64,000 nt of DNA, taken from positions 5,732 to 69,731 of the forward strand of contig JAADFL010000158.1 of assembly GCA_013152945.1 (NCBI GenBank). Reading direction: 5' to 3'. Shown in pieces: positions 44,067 to 53,148 of the stretch. Made by a program: the position numbers and the translations under genes. Numbering within the stretch: position 1 is the stretch's first letter; each line of letters begins with the position of its first letter. The DNA comes from Deltaproteobacteria bacterium (GTDB lineage: Bacteria > Myxococcota_A > JAADFL01). The notes below the pieces were generated by a model. That model made no database searches, was not told the origin of the DNA, and saw only the letters and a list, made by a program, of their open reading frames with translations.

Positions 44067-45320
44067 CTATCGCGGCGGCAACAGTCCCCGCCTGTAAGGG
44101 TTAAGCCATCCCTCTGCAGCAGGACTTAATGTCAACTGAAACAACGGCCTCGAGGCCCCGGCCAGGAGCAAGGCAAAGGAAAAGTTAAATCTTATCATGC
44201 CGTCAGGGCCTTTGATTTTCGGCGGAGGGTTTGGAAACGAGCCGGCTTCCTCAAAAGCTGAAAGGCCTGCCTGGTCGAATTCGTCGATTCCAGAACCATT
44301 GGTCAGGCTAAGCTTGTGCAAACTGCCGTCCGGGTTCAGTTCCACGTACAGCTCTGTTACATAGTCTCTTGGTGAAAGGATTTCTCTGTTCCTTACCGCC
44401 TTGTACAACGCTGCTCTCGGCCTCCAGAACTGACTTACAGTTCGTTTGACCCTGTTTATGTATGCGGCCAGGTAACTTTTCCTCGTATTCAGCCTGGTGG
44501 CCTCATCTTCATCAACGTCCGGAAGATAGTCGTTTGCCGGGTCTCCCCGGATGTGATCCAGCACCTCAAGATCAGGCATGAGATCGGCCAGCTTGGGCAT
44601 GTTGTCCCGGTCGACTCCTCCCTTGCCTTCGGGGTTGGGCTTTTCGAACAGGTTTGGACTGATCTGTAGCTTGTTCCTGTTGTTTCCCTCCAATCTTTCC
44701 GATGGAGTCCTGTTTGCAAGCTCTCCGTTTTCTTTGTTCTCTATGTCAAGGGCGCTTCTTTGTTCCTGCATTGGAATCAGGAGTCTCTTTTTCTCTTCTT
44801 GTAGTCCTTTTTTCTTGTGTTCCTGCCTGGCGCCCAGGACAATTCGATTATTGTCACCCCCGGAATTCAATCGCATCGCCTCCTTAACCTCCTGCTTGGT
44901 CCTGGACGGTTTTTCAGTGGCGTTTTGATAGTCCTTTTTCCTGTACCTGCTCTTGGTTTCCTTTTCCACCCTGGATGCATATTCGCTTACATACTTGGAT
45001 TCTTCAGGCTCTTCTTCCTTTGCAGGCTTCTGGATGTCCACGACTTGGCCATGAAGGCCCTGTTCTTCATTGTCTTTTTTTTCCTTTTTAACTTTTTGCC
45101 TCTGAAGAACCTTTGTACTTGCAATGCTGGTGGACTTGATTTCCCGGTTTTCCTTCCATTGTTTTCTGGATAACGCAAGGGTTTCTACTTCACTGAACGG
45201 CCCGGCCCCTTCGATTCTAGGTAAAAGATAACCGGCCCATGGCAAAAAAGCGGCATGAATCACCAAGGCAATCCCGATGTAGAGAATCAGCCTCCTGGTT
45301 CCTTGTCGCCTATCTTGCAA
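44067..45320 (-). CDS. TonB-like protein with C-terminal TonB domain
   Basis: I choose TTG 45320, six bases after a clean AAGGAGG, over upstream ATGs that lack one. The 417-residue product has an N-terminal membrane helix (LILYIGIALVIHAAFLPWAGYLLP, about 10-33), a very long Lys/Glu/Arg-rich periplasmic linker (about 60-290), and a C-terminal TonB/TolA-type domain (about 310-400; YLAAYINRVKRTVSQFW, then ELNPDGSLHKLSLTNGSGIDEFDQAGLSAFEEAGSFPNPPP). TonB transmits energy from ExbB/ExbD to outer-membrane receptors; no exbB/exbD is next to it. The last residues after the domain are a short hydrophobic tail (RPLFQLTLSPAAEGW). Confidence 0.85.
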   Translation of the reverse strand: MQDRRQGTRRLILYIGIALVIHAAFLPWAGYLLPRIEGAGPFSEVETLALSRKQWKENREIKSTSIASTKVLQRQKVKKEKKDNEEQGLHGQVVDIQKPAKEEEPEESKYVSEYASRVEKETKSRYRKKDYQNATEKPSRTKQEVKEAMRLNSGGDNNRIVLGARQEHKKKGLQEEKKRLLIPMQEQRSALDIENKENGELANRTPSERLEGNNRNKLQISPNLFEKPNPEGKGGVDRDNMPKLADLMPDLEVLDHIRGDPANDYLPDVDEDEATRLNTRKSYLAAYINRVKRTVSQFWRPRAALYKAVRNREILSPRDYVTELYVELNPDGSLHKLSLTNGSGIDEFDQAGLSAFEEAGSFPNPPPKIKGPDGMIRFNFSFALLLAGASRPLFQLTLSPAAEGWLNPYRRGLLPPR

Positions 45321-45496
45321 AACAGGCCTCCTTTTTAGCCCCATCCTTTCAATATCATAGCATAAGCCTTGTTTGAGCCCGAGGCAACCCCGGTAAATCA
45401 TTGGTGTTGTATATTTTGAAAATGTTGATAGCCTTTGAAGCATTAAGTGGCAAGAAATCTTTTGTTCTATGGCTCATCGCGTCCTAGAATGCGGCC

Positions 45497-46783
45497 ATGA
45501 AGATGAAACTCTCACCAAGATTGCTATATGCCGATGAAAAAGGCCGGATCTATGATCACCCCGAACTGCTGGCTTTGGGTGAGACCAACGACACCTTGTT
45601 TCCACTTGGTTCCGCTGATCTCATAGATGTTCCTCAAGGCAGCGAGTTGTTCACTCTACCCGGAAGATTGCCTGTAGGTTTGAATCCTGTAACAGGAAAA
45701 AATGTAATCCTGAAAGAGGATCCATTGCATCCCGGGCATCCTGTTTCCGCTGTATCTGCATTCCTGTCCCCTGCATATACAAGGATTCTCAACCCTGCAT
45801 ATGCCATTACCCCAAAATCGGTTCATCTCCCCTTATTTGCATACACTGCTGTTGGATTCGCTAATGGCAATTTCGTGGCGCCTGCTTGGAGAGTCGATCC
45901 GGATCAAAGGCAGGATTTCAGACACTTTGAAAACAAGGATTATAAAAAAGCAGTGGTTGAAGCGCTTGATGAACTTCCGGGCAACAAGCTGGTCGAGCAA
46001 CTTTCGACCTGTGTGCTGGAATATGGATGTGCAGCGGCAAAGAACTATGTACTGCACCGGTGGGAGTGCCCTCTTCCCACTTCACCGGCCTGTAATGCCG
46101 AATGTCTTGGTTGTGTGTCCAGTCAGCCGTCGGGATGTTGTCCCGCGCCCCAGAGGAGACTTCAGGCTCCTCCGGGGGCAAAAGACGTGGCGGATGTGGC
46201 TGTGCTTCATATATCCAGGGCGAAAAGGCCGGTGGTATCGTTCGGCCAGGGATGTGAGGGCGAGCCGCTGCTCAAATTCGACGTCCTGGAGAAGTCAATA
46301 GGTCTCATAAGGGAAAGCACCAAAAAGGGAACCATCAACCTTAACACCAATGCTAGTCTCCCCGGAAAGGTTCGGGCCCTGGCAGAGGCGGGGCTGGACG
46401 CCATGCGTGTCACCATGATTTCCGCCAGGCGGAAAGTTTACAATGCGTACCATAAACCCAGGGGTTACACCCTGGATGATGTGTTCGAATCCATCAGGAT
46501 CGCTGCTTCAGCCGGTGTCCACGTGTCGTTGAACCTGTTGACATTTCCCGGGTTGACAGACTCGACGATCGAATTAGACAAGCTCCGCGCGCTCCTGGAC
46601 AAGGGATGGATAAAAGGCATTCAGCTTCGTAACCTGAATATCGACCCGGAGTTGCTCAAAGCCGAACTCGGGCGTTTCCTTCCGCCTGGAAAGCCGGGTG
46701 GAATGAAAAAAATCGCCGGGAAGTTGAAACGCTCATATCCCGGCCTCTGGCTGGGATACTACAATCCCTATCTTGGTGAATAG
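45497..46783 (+). CDS. Radical SAM protein
   Basis: This 428-residue protein has Cys199-x3-Cys203-x2-Cys206 (ACNAECLGC), the radical SAM [4Fe-4S] motif, at an unusually late position because of a 190-residue N-terminal region of unknown fold. The TIM-barrel part that follows has VSFGQGCEGEPLL, INLNTNASLPGKVRALAEAGLDAMRVTMISARR and SLNLLTFPGLTDS. It resembles the MoaA/NirJ-like or SPASM-lacking group, but the substrate cannot be told. The gene starts 175 bases from the TonB-like start, in the opposite direction. Confidence 0.8.
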   Translation: MKMKLSPRLLYADEKGRIYDHPELLALGETNDTLFPLGSADLIDVPQGSELFTLPGRLPVGLNPVTGKNVILKEDPLHPGHPVSAVSAFLSPAYTRILNPAYAITPKSVHLPLFAYTAVGFANGNFVAPAWRVDPDQRQDFRHFENKDYKKAVVEALDELPGNKLVEQLSTCVLEYGCAAAKNYVLHRWECPLPTSPACNAECLGCVSSQPSGCCPAPQRRLQAPPGAKDVADVAVLHISRAKRPVVSFGQGCEGEPLLKFDVLEKSIGLIRESTKKGTINLNTNASLPGKVRALAEAGLDAMRVTMISARRKVYNAYHKPRGYTLDDVFESIRIAASAGVHVSLNLLTFPGLTDSTIELDKLRALLDKGWIKGIQLRNLNIDPELLKAELGRFLPPGKPGGMKKIAGKLKRSYPGLWLGYYNPYLGE

Positions 46784-46956
46784 CCGTTCAAAATTACATT
46801 TGGATATATTCCTAAACTCTTTGACGACGACAACCAAGTGAGATTCCCCGGGGGATAGAAATAACGAACACTTGAGAACTGACAAGAAACGATTACACCG
46901 GGTCCGGTTTTCCAAATGTCAATACATGGGAAACACAATCACCCGGGATTATTTCT

Positions 46957-47352
46957 CTAATCCATGAGCTGAATGTCTACAAAAGGCTGGAGATCTCCAT
47001 CTATATCCTCGAATTCCAGGACGTGTTTCTTGCACCCCTTTCTCATGCATACCTGTATGTACCCGCCACTGGCCAACTTCATCTTGGCCATGGGAGCTCC
47101 GCACAGGTCGCATTTCCTGGTGCTCTCCAGACTCTTACCGCAGGACCTGCAGTATAAATTGACGAGAGATCCTTGTGGTATGGGAAATTCCGATTCCAAA
47201 TTGTAGCTTCCGTACAAGGTCGAAAGCCTAATGAAACCCTTCCGGCCGTCGACTTCCATTTTCAAAAGTATGCTGGGAAAATCGTCTATCAGGTGCGAAG
47301 GGTCATTGAAGCTGGTATCACAATGCGGACATCCGACATGAAGACGTAACAT
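46957..47352 (-). CDS. Small zinc-ribbon protein
   Basis: I take ATG 47352 (131 residues), with AGGGAGA nine bases upstream; ATG 47385 would add 11 residues. Two or more zinc-binding CxxC pairs are visible: CPHC near the N-terminus, then CRSC and CDLC, and finally CMRKGC. The arrangement of the last six cysteines fits two zinc ribbons. Between the first CxxC and the ribbons lies a beta-rich segment ending in PIPQGSLVNLYC. Similar uncharacterised zinc-ribbon proteins occur in deltaproteobacterial genomes. Function unknown. Confidence 0.65.
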   Translation of the reverse strand: MLRLHVGCPHCDTSFNDPSHLIDDFPSILLKMEVDGRKGFIRLSTLYGSYNLESEFPIPQGSLVNLYCRSCGKSLESTRKCDLCGAPMAKMKLASGGYIQVCMRKGCKKHVLEFEDIDGDLQPFVDIQLMD

Positions 47353-47503
47353 GTTAAATTGTTCTCCCTGTTTTCCAAGTTCCATGGTTAAAGAAAATTA
47401 TCACTGAATTTCGAAACAGGCAAGTGAGGAATTCAAGAATCGCAGCAATCAAAGAATGCAAACAGGGTGACAGAAAGACCTGTTTGTCGTATTGTAATGC
47501 TCC

Positions 47504-48493
47504 ATGAAGAGGATAGATATCATAGTGCCGGCCTACAATGAGGCAGAGGGCCTGGATGATTTTTACAAAGCCTTGTGTATGACTATAGACAACCTGGCCT
47601 ATGATTTCAGGATCCTGTTCGTGGATGACGGAAGTACAGACTCTACCCTGGAAAAGTGCAAGGCAATCGAGGCAGCAGACAAAAGGGTGGGGCACATCAG
47701 GCTGTCCCGGAATTTCGGTCACCAGGCCGCGCTTACTGCAGGCCTGGACAAGGCGGGTGGAGATGCGGTCATCACCATGGATGCGGACCTGGAACACCCA
47801 CCTTCCACGATCCCAGCATTCCTCGATGCATGGGAAAAAGGGGCCATGGTGGTTACGGGGATAAGAAAAGGTCAACTGCATGTCCGGGCTTTCAAGCGAA
47901 TATCTTCCAAGGGCTTCTATGCACTTTTCAACAGGCTTTCGAATGTACCCGGCACCATAGAGTCTGCAGATTTCAGACTCCTGGATCGCCGTGTCGTCGA
48001 AGCAATAGGCAGAATGAGGGAGCAGAGCAGGTTCCTGCGTGGAATGTTCGCGTGGGCAGGGTTCAGGCAGGCAGTTGTCCAATATGAGCAGGGACAAAGG
48101 AGGGTAGGCACACCGGGTTATACTCCGGCAAAGAGCTTCAAGTTGGCACTTGAAGCTTTGCTTAGTTTCTCAAGGACTCCTTTGCGTATTTCGATATACC
48201 TGGGAATAACCGTATCCATGCTTGCCTTTTTATATGGGATCTACGCCATGGCCCAGTACTTCGTGTTCCAAAGAGCTCTGCCGGGCTGGACGTCACTTGC
48301 TGTGTTGATCTCCTTTCTTTCCGGAATCCAGCTTTTCACCATAGGTGTTCTCGGAGAGTACCTGGGGCAAGTATTGGAGGAAGTAAAGCAAAGGCCCCTT
48401 TACATTGTCGAAGAGGAAAGCCTGCCCGGGGAAGAAAAACAAACAGGAAATGCTGCCCATACCCGGGGACGGATACGAGTTGAAGATCGATAG
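47504..48493 (+). CDS. Family 2 glycosyltransferase, polyprenyl-phosphate sugar synthase type
   Basis: This 329-residue protein has the GT2 fold with VPAYNEAEGL (N-term), FVDDGSTDST, SRNFGHQAALTAGLDKAGGDAVITMDADLEHPP, and two C-terminal membrane helices (about 232-255 and 268-290). The layout is that of dolichol/undecaprenyl-phosphate mannosyl- or glucosyltransferase (ArnC, DPM1, GtrB-like). It would load a sugar from a nucleotide sugar onto undecaprenyl phosphate at the inner membrane. The methyltransferase gene starts eight bases after it, and the polytopic membrane protein follows, so a surface glycan pathway is likely. Confidence 0.9.
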   Translation: MKRIDIIVPAYNEAEGLDDFYKALCMTIDNLAYDFRILFVDDGSTDSTLEKCKAIEAADKRVGHIRLSRNFGHQAALTAGLDKAGGDAVITMDADLEHPPSTIPAFLDAWEKGAMVVTGIRKGQLHVRAFKRISSKGFYALFNRLSNVPGTIESADFRLLDRRVVEAIGRMREQSRFLRGMFAWAGFRQAVVQYEQGQRRVGTPGYTPAKSFKLALEALLSFSRTPLRISIYLGITVSMLAFLYGIYAMAQYFVFQRALPGWTSLAVLISFLSGIQLFTIGVLGEYLGQVLEEVKQRPLYIVEEESLPGEEKQTGNAAHTRGRIRVEDR

Positions 48494-48500
48494 AAAAGCC

Positions 48501-49175
48501 ATGTATTTCGAACGCATGGCCGAAAGCCATGAATGGGATGACTTTGCAAATCCCAGGGAAACAACAAGGAGATTGCAAATAATATTCGATTTTTTCCTGA
48601 AAGATCTGGATTTGAAAGGATTGCTTCTGCTGGATGCCGGGAGCGGCGGCGGACATTTCTCGGCTCGTGCCCGAAAAGGCGGTGCTCATATCGTGGCCAT
48701 GGACCTTGGCAAAAGCCTGCTTACAAAAGTGCGGGCCAAAACCGGGTGCAGAACGGTTCTCGGCGACTTGGCCGAGCCGCCCTTTTCCCCCGGTTGTTTC
48801 GACGTGGTCCTGTGTACCGAAGTAATCGAGCACACAAGGCATCCCGAGTCTGTACTGATTTCGCTTTCTTCCCTGGTTAAACCAGGCGGAAGACTCGTAT
48901 TGACCTCTCCGGGCAAACCCTGGCAGCCGGTTGTCCGATTGGCTACCAGGTTGGGTTTCAGGAGACACGAAGGTTACGAAAATTTCTTATGGCCGGGTAG
49001 ATGCGTTTCTGTACTGGAATCAACCGGTCTTATGGTAAAGGAGGTGCAAGGTTTCAACATCCTGCCTTTGTTCCACCCGTGGCTCGATCCATTGCATACA
49101 TGGTGCGAGATGACTGCAGGAAAAAAAATCCCCTGGTTGTTCGTCAATTACGGGATTTTGGCGTACAGGCCTTGA
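48501..49175 (+). CDS. Class I SAM-dependent methyltransferase
   Basis: The start is uncertain: ATG 48501 (224 residues) or ATG 48450; the open frame begins further upstream at 48405, inside the GT2 gene. The Rossmann methyltransferase motifs are clear: LLLLDAGSGGGHFSARARKGG (motif I), VVAMDLGKSL, PPFSPGCFDVVLCTEVIEH and GGRLVLTSP. It resembles UbiG/ubiquinone-type or sugar O-methyltransferases, and the substrate is unknown. Given its neighbours, modification of a surface glycan or of its lipid carrier is plausible, but this is inference. Confidence 0.85.
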   Translation: MYFERMAESHEWDDFANPRETTRRLQIIFDFFLKDLDLKGLLLLDAGSGGGHFSARARKGGAHIVAMDLGKSLLTKVRAKTGCRTVLGDLAEPPFSPGCFDVVLCTEVIEHTRHPESVLISLSSLVKPGGRLVLTSPGKPWQPVVRLATRLGFRRHEGYENFLWPGRCVSVLESTGLMVKEVQGFNILPLFHPWLDPLHTWCEMTAGKKIPWLFVNYGILAYRP

Positions 49176-49188
49176 TAAAGAGGAATTC

Positions 49189-50898
49189 ATGAACCGATCT
49201 AAAATGGATCGAAGTACTTATCTCTGGATAGTATTCGGATCCATCGTGATCATGCTGGGCAAGGGATTATTTTTTCTTCATTCCAACCAGCATCAATACT
49301 TTTTGCTCGGCCTGCGGTTATCTGATCCGGGGTTCCTGCCAAAAGATTGGTTCACGTGGCATACGACTCACTATCACCAGGCCTTTGGTTATCTTTTGTG
49401 GCTGTTGAACCTGGTCGGCCCGCTCAAGGTCACAACCTTGGCCGCACAATTTGGTTTAACTCTTCTCTTGTGCTTCGGCCTGGTTGTCTTGTCTCGAACC
49501 ATTGCCGGCGCCGGATGGCGGCTGGTGTTCATGGCAAGCGTGCTCTGGATTGCAATTGCATCGATTTTCGACATGGACCTGGGATTTCTCAACTTTTTTT
49601 CAGGATACCTCCAGCCTTCCGAAGTAGCGGCGGCTTTTCTGGTTGCAGGCGTGGCCTTGTTCGCCACGGACAGGATGCTGGCGGCCGGTATCCTGACCGG
49701 GCTGTCCGGGCTCTTCCATGGCAGTTTTTTGTTGTCCCTTTCTCCTGTCGTGGCCGTATTGGCGCTTGTAAGGGCCAAGGACCTTGGCCTGCGTAAAACA
49801 GTCTCGTTCCTCTTGCCGGTGGCTCTTCTATGGGGAATAAACGTTACATTCGTCCTGTGGGCAAGGGCCGGTATGTCAAGTGTGGACGACAGGTTCCTGA
49901 ATATTCTTTTTCATTTTCGCTCACCCCATCACTATGATGTATCTTACTGGCCCCTGGCCCAGATCGCCGGTTATTTCCTTTTCGCCGTTTTGGGCGGCAT
50001 CGCCTTATTGATGATTTATTTAAAGAACAGGCAACCCGGTTTGAAGGTTTTGCTGGCAGCCGGTGTCACGTCGATCATCGTCACAACTCTTGGCATGTTG
50101 GCGGTGATGATTCACTTGAATAAGACGATAACTCTGGCCGTGCCCTGGAGGATAGGCCCCTTGGCCTTCCTTTTGGGCCTCATGGCTTTGATCCATGTAT
50201 TCGACAAGCTTGGAAATTATACGAACAGGTCTTCCGTCGTAAAAACAATGGGAAAGGTTTTCGCCAGGACCGGCATCCTGGCTGCAGGCGGTTTTTGGGC
50301 ATGGAGGGCGCCGAAGGGATTGGAATCGCTATTGAGGTTCGGTTGGCTCGCTTTCGTTCCTGCCTGTAATGCTCTCAAGACATGGATGGGAAAGAAGGGA
50401 ATAACTTTCAAACCCGTTCTATCAGTAGAATTGGTTCTTGCCGTTTCTCTGGCCTCGGGAGCCGCCTACAATGGACTAAAAAACAGGTCGAACATTTTCA
50501 AAGCCAACCAGCCAAAGGCTATAGAACTGGTGGAGCCCGTGAAAAACATGCTCCCAAAAGATGCTGTGTTGGTGGTTCCCCCTACAGCCGATTTCGTAGT
50601 CTTGAGGATCCTGGCGAGACGTGCCTTGGTGGTGGATTTCAAGTGTTTTCCGGTAGTACCTTCCCAAATCAAGGAGTGGTACAAAAGACTCTCCGATGTG
50701 TGTGGGATTTCCGGAGCGGCTCCACCGTGGCGATTCCTGCTTGGTTATTTGAACATGGATACGAACCGGGCGGTCATGCTCAGGAGGCTCTATGGCGCCA
50801 CACATGTAATCGTGTTCTCCCAAGGGCACAGGGGAGACTTGTCAGGCATGGAGGAAGTTGTCAAGACCAGGCATTTCCGGATCTATAAAATTCCATAA
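49189..50898 (+). CDS. Polytopic membrane protein, DUF6798-like, possible GT-C glycosyltransferase
   Basis: This 569-residue protein is preceded by GAGGAATTC. It has about ten to twelve hydrophobic segments in residues 10-430 and a C-terminal ~130-residue soluble domain (RSNIFKANQPKAIELVEPVKNMLPKDAVLVVPP). The signature FLPKDWFTWHTTHYHQAFGYL, with several acidic and His residues after the first helix, is typical of the GT-C-like (DUF6798/ArnT-like) membrane glycosyltransferases that use lipid-linked sugars. It lies directly after the GT2 and methyltransferase genes. It may transfer the sugar made by GT2 to a surface acceptor. Confidence 0.7.
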   Translation: MNRSKMDRSTYLWIVFGSIVIMLGKGLFFLHSNQHQYFLLGLRLSDPGFLPKDWFTWHTTHYHQAFGYLLWLLNLVGPLKVTTLAAQFGLTLLLCFGLVVLSRTIAGAGWRLVFMASVLWIAIASIFDMDLGFLNFFSGYLQPSEVAAAFLVAGVALFATDRMLAAGILTGLSGLFHGSFLLSLSPVVAVLALVRAKDLGLRKTVSFLLPVALLWGINVTFVLWARAGMSSVDDRFLNILFHFRSPHHYDVSYWPLAQIAGYFLFAVLGGIALLMIYLKNRQPGLKVLLAAGVTSIIVTTLGMLAVMIHLNKTITLAVPWRIGPLAFLLGLMALIHVFDKLGNYTNRSSVVKTMGKVFARTGILAAGGFWAWRAPKGLESLLRFGWLAFVPACNALKTWMGKKGITFKPVLSVELVLAVSLASGAAYNGLKNRSNIFKANQPKAIELVEPVKNMLPKDAVLVVPPTADFVVLRILARRALVVDFKCFPVVPSQIKEWYKRLSDVCGISGAAPPWRFLLGYLNMDTNRAVMLRRLYGATHVIVFSQGHRGDLSGMEEVVKTRHFRIYKIP

Positions 50899-50911
50899 CG
50901 AGAGAATAATA

Positions 50912-51961
50912 TTAATCTTTTGGTCCTGTTACCTTGATGTATTCGTTGCCGTCCGTTATCATGCCGTTCAATAGGGTTTCTTTTTTAATCTTGGAACCGG
51001 AAAGAATCACAGAGTCCATTATCGAGCAGTCCCGGCTAACCTGGCACCCGTTGCCCACAATTGCGCCCGGTCCCAGACGCGTTCCCTTGCCGATTTTACA
51101 GTTGGTTCCGATCATCACGGGTGGTTCGAAGGATGCGGTTTCCTCCAGGGTGACGTTCTTCCCGAGAATGATCATTCCCGCTTCTTCTGTCTTGGGTTTG
51201 AACTCCGCATCGGCAAGTGGATCGAAATGATTCAATATTATCTTTCTCGACAAGACATCTAGGTTGGCCTGCAGCAGGCGTTCCGGAGTACCCAGGTCGC
51301 ACCAGTAACCGTTCATCCTCCAAACATATACCGGTTCATTGTTGGCGATCATCTTTGGGTATGCGTATTCGTTGATACAACTATATATGTCCGGAGGTAT
51401 GTACTCGAGCGCCCTGGGCTCGAGAACGTGCACTCCCGTGAAGACGGCTTTTTGAAGCAAGCCTTCGAATACAGGAGGGCTTGATATTTTTCCTGCCAGT
51501 TGAATGAGCCTGAAATGTTCATCGTACTCGATGGCACCGAATTCATCAGCCTGTGGAGATTCCTTGACCACCATGGTAGCAAGTGCGCGGTGTTCCCTGT
51601 GGGCGCGTATCGCTGCCGTCAAATCCGCATCGGAAATGATATCTGCATTCATTACGACGAACGTCGATGGTCCCAGCAAAGATTCGAGTTTTTTTATACC
51701 TCCACCGGTTCCGAGGAGCTCTCCCTCATGGGAATAGGTGATAGAAACTTCGTACCTGGAGCCATCTCCGAGATAGTCTTCGATATCATCGCCCAAATGA
51801 AAGAGGTTGATGAAAACCTTGTCTATTCCGTGACTCTTCATGAGTCTTAAATTGTACTCGATTACCGGTACATTGACCACGGGCATAAGCGGCTTTGGTG
51901 TCTTTTCGGACAAGGGTCTAAGCCTGGTCCCCAGTCCTGCCGCCAGTAACATTCCTTTCAT
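50912..51961 (-). CDS. Sugar-1-phosphate nucleotidyltransferase with left-handed beta-helix domain
   Basis: The start is ATG 51961, overlapping the stop of the kinase (ATGA). The 349-residue product has an N-terminal nucleotidyltransferase domain with LLAAGLGTRLRPLSEKTPKPLMPV, VVMNADIISDADL, and a C-terminal hexapeptide/left-handed beta-helix part (for example SCKIGKGTRLGPGAIVGNG). This is the mannose-1-phosphate guanylyltransferase/glucose-1-phosphate thymidylyltransferase class. Coupling to an AmgK-like kinase is typical of the AmgK-MurU peptidoglycan-recycling pair, but MurU lacks the helix domain. So the sugar is not certain; NDP-heptose/mannose or UDP-MurNAc are possible. Confidence 0.85.
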   Translation of the reverse strand: MKGMLLAAGLGTRLRPLSEKTPKPLMPVVNVPVIEYNLRLMKSHGIDKVFINLFHLGDDIEDYLGDGSRYEVSITYSHEGELLGTGGGIKKLESLLGPSTFVVMNADIISDADLTAAIRAHREHRALATMVVKESPQADEFGAIEYDEHFRLIQLAGKISSPPVFEGLLQKAVFTGVHVLEPRALEYIPPDIYSCINEYAYPKMIANNEPVYVWRMNGYWCDLGTPERLLQANLDVLSRKIILNHFDPLADAEFKPKTEEAGMIILGKNVTLEETASFEPPVMIGTNCKIGKGTRLGPGAIVGNGCQVSRDCSIMDSVILSGSKIKKETLLNGMITDGNEYIKVTGPKD

Positions 51962-53088
51962 CTGTCTTTTGCTCCCTCGGCCATGCCGCCAGCATCTTTC
52001 TTTGCGCCAGTGGCCCTGTTTTTTTCCAGGTCTCCCCATTTCAGGTCTTTGCCCAACTTTTCCTCAAGCAGGTAATGGAGATCATCGAATCCCTCAATAG
52101 AGTTGAGGGCCCAGTTCACATATGAAAGGCTGGTTGGAATGTGCTTTAAAAAAGACGGGTTATTTTTTACCTTGTCGATAAAGACGAACCGGCCTGCGTC
52201 CTTGAGCTTTCTTTGGAGCGTCACCAGTGCGAACTGTTCAAAAAACACATCTTTGTCTAAAAGGTTTCCTTCTCTTGCAGACAGGTCGATATAGGTTCCA
52301 ATCAGGTTTTCCAATTCCACGGCCGTTAATTCCACGTATGAATCACGCAACAAGGCTACCAGGTCGTATGGCAGCGGGCCCAACAAGGCGTCCTGGAAAT
52401 CCAGGATTCCGATAGAACCGCCGGGTTGTACCATCAGGTTGCGACTCTGGAAATCACGATGGACCAGAACTTGGTCCATTCGGTAAATCTTTTGTACCAG
52501 TGATGCAAAGGATTCCTCCATGAGTCCGGATTCACCCGGCGTCAAAGGGATATTTCTTTTTTCCAGCATCCATTCCCTGAAATGATTCAGCTCCCAGAGT
52601 AGAAGTTTCGGATTGAATTCCCGCTTGAAGGCAATACAATTTCGCCTTTGATCCATCCTGGTCGTTTTCTGGAAATCAACGAGAAGAGAAACCGCCTTTT
52701 TATAAATGGCGAGAGTGTCTACGCCACGGGTAATTGCCATGGACTCCAGCGTTACATCTCCAAAGTCTTCAAGGTATAGGAGTCCATTTTTACGGTCGGT
52801 TGCGTACAATCTGGGAACAGGCAGGCCCTGGTCTTCGAGGTACTGCCTTATTTCCAGAAAAGGAGGTTCTGCCGGGTCGGGTCCATCCGTAACCTCTTCC
52901 GCTGACATTCCCATGCCCGGTCCCAGTTCCATCACGATCATGGATGAAGGGTCATTATTGTCCCCGAGTAATGACAACCGGTAATAGGTTCTCGCGGATG
53001 CATCTTTCGGCAGCCTGACTATCTCCACCCTTTGTTGCATTTTACCGGTTATACGGGCGGCCTCTGCTTTCACTACTTCGATATCCAT
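51958..53088 (-). CDS. AmgK-like aminoglycoside-phosphotransferase-fold sugar kinase
   Basis: This 376-residue protein belongs to the COG3178/APH-type family, with LVHRDFQSRN (209-217) as the catalytic loop and GILDFQDALLGPLPYDLVALLRDSY (Mg-binding Asp230) as the family signature. The N-terminal lobe has DASARTYYRL and the YLEDFGDVTLES lid. The best-known member, AmgK, phosphorylates the anomeric carbon of MurNAc and GlcNAc in cell-wall recycling. The C-terminal ~60 residues extend beyond the usual end and are Lys/Glu-rich. It is the upstream gene of a pair with the nucleotidyltransferase. Confidence 0.85.
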   Translation of the reverse strand: MDIEVVKAEAARITGKMQQRVEIVRLPKDASARTYYRLSLLGDNNDPSSMIVMELGPGMGMSAEEVTDGPDPAEPPFLEIRQYLEDQGLPVPRLYATDRKNGLLYLEDFGDVTLESMAITRGVDTLAIYKKAVSLLVDFQKTTRMDQRRNCIAFKREFNPKLLLWELNHFREWMLEKRNIPLTPGESGLMEESFASLVQKIYRMDQVLVHRDFQSRNLMVQPGGSIGILDFQDALLGPLPYDLVALLRDSYVELTAVELENLIGTYIDLSAREGNLLDKDVFFEQFALVTLQRKLKDAGRFVFIDKVKNNPSFLKHIPTSLSYVNWALNSIEGFDDLHYLLEEKLGKDLKWGDLEKNRATGAKKDAGGMAEGAKDR

Positions 53089-53148
53089 TCGGCCTCCCGG
53101 GATAGGTAGGTTAGCATGCAGGGCAATGCAGGGTCAAACCATGCCCGT

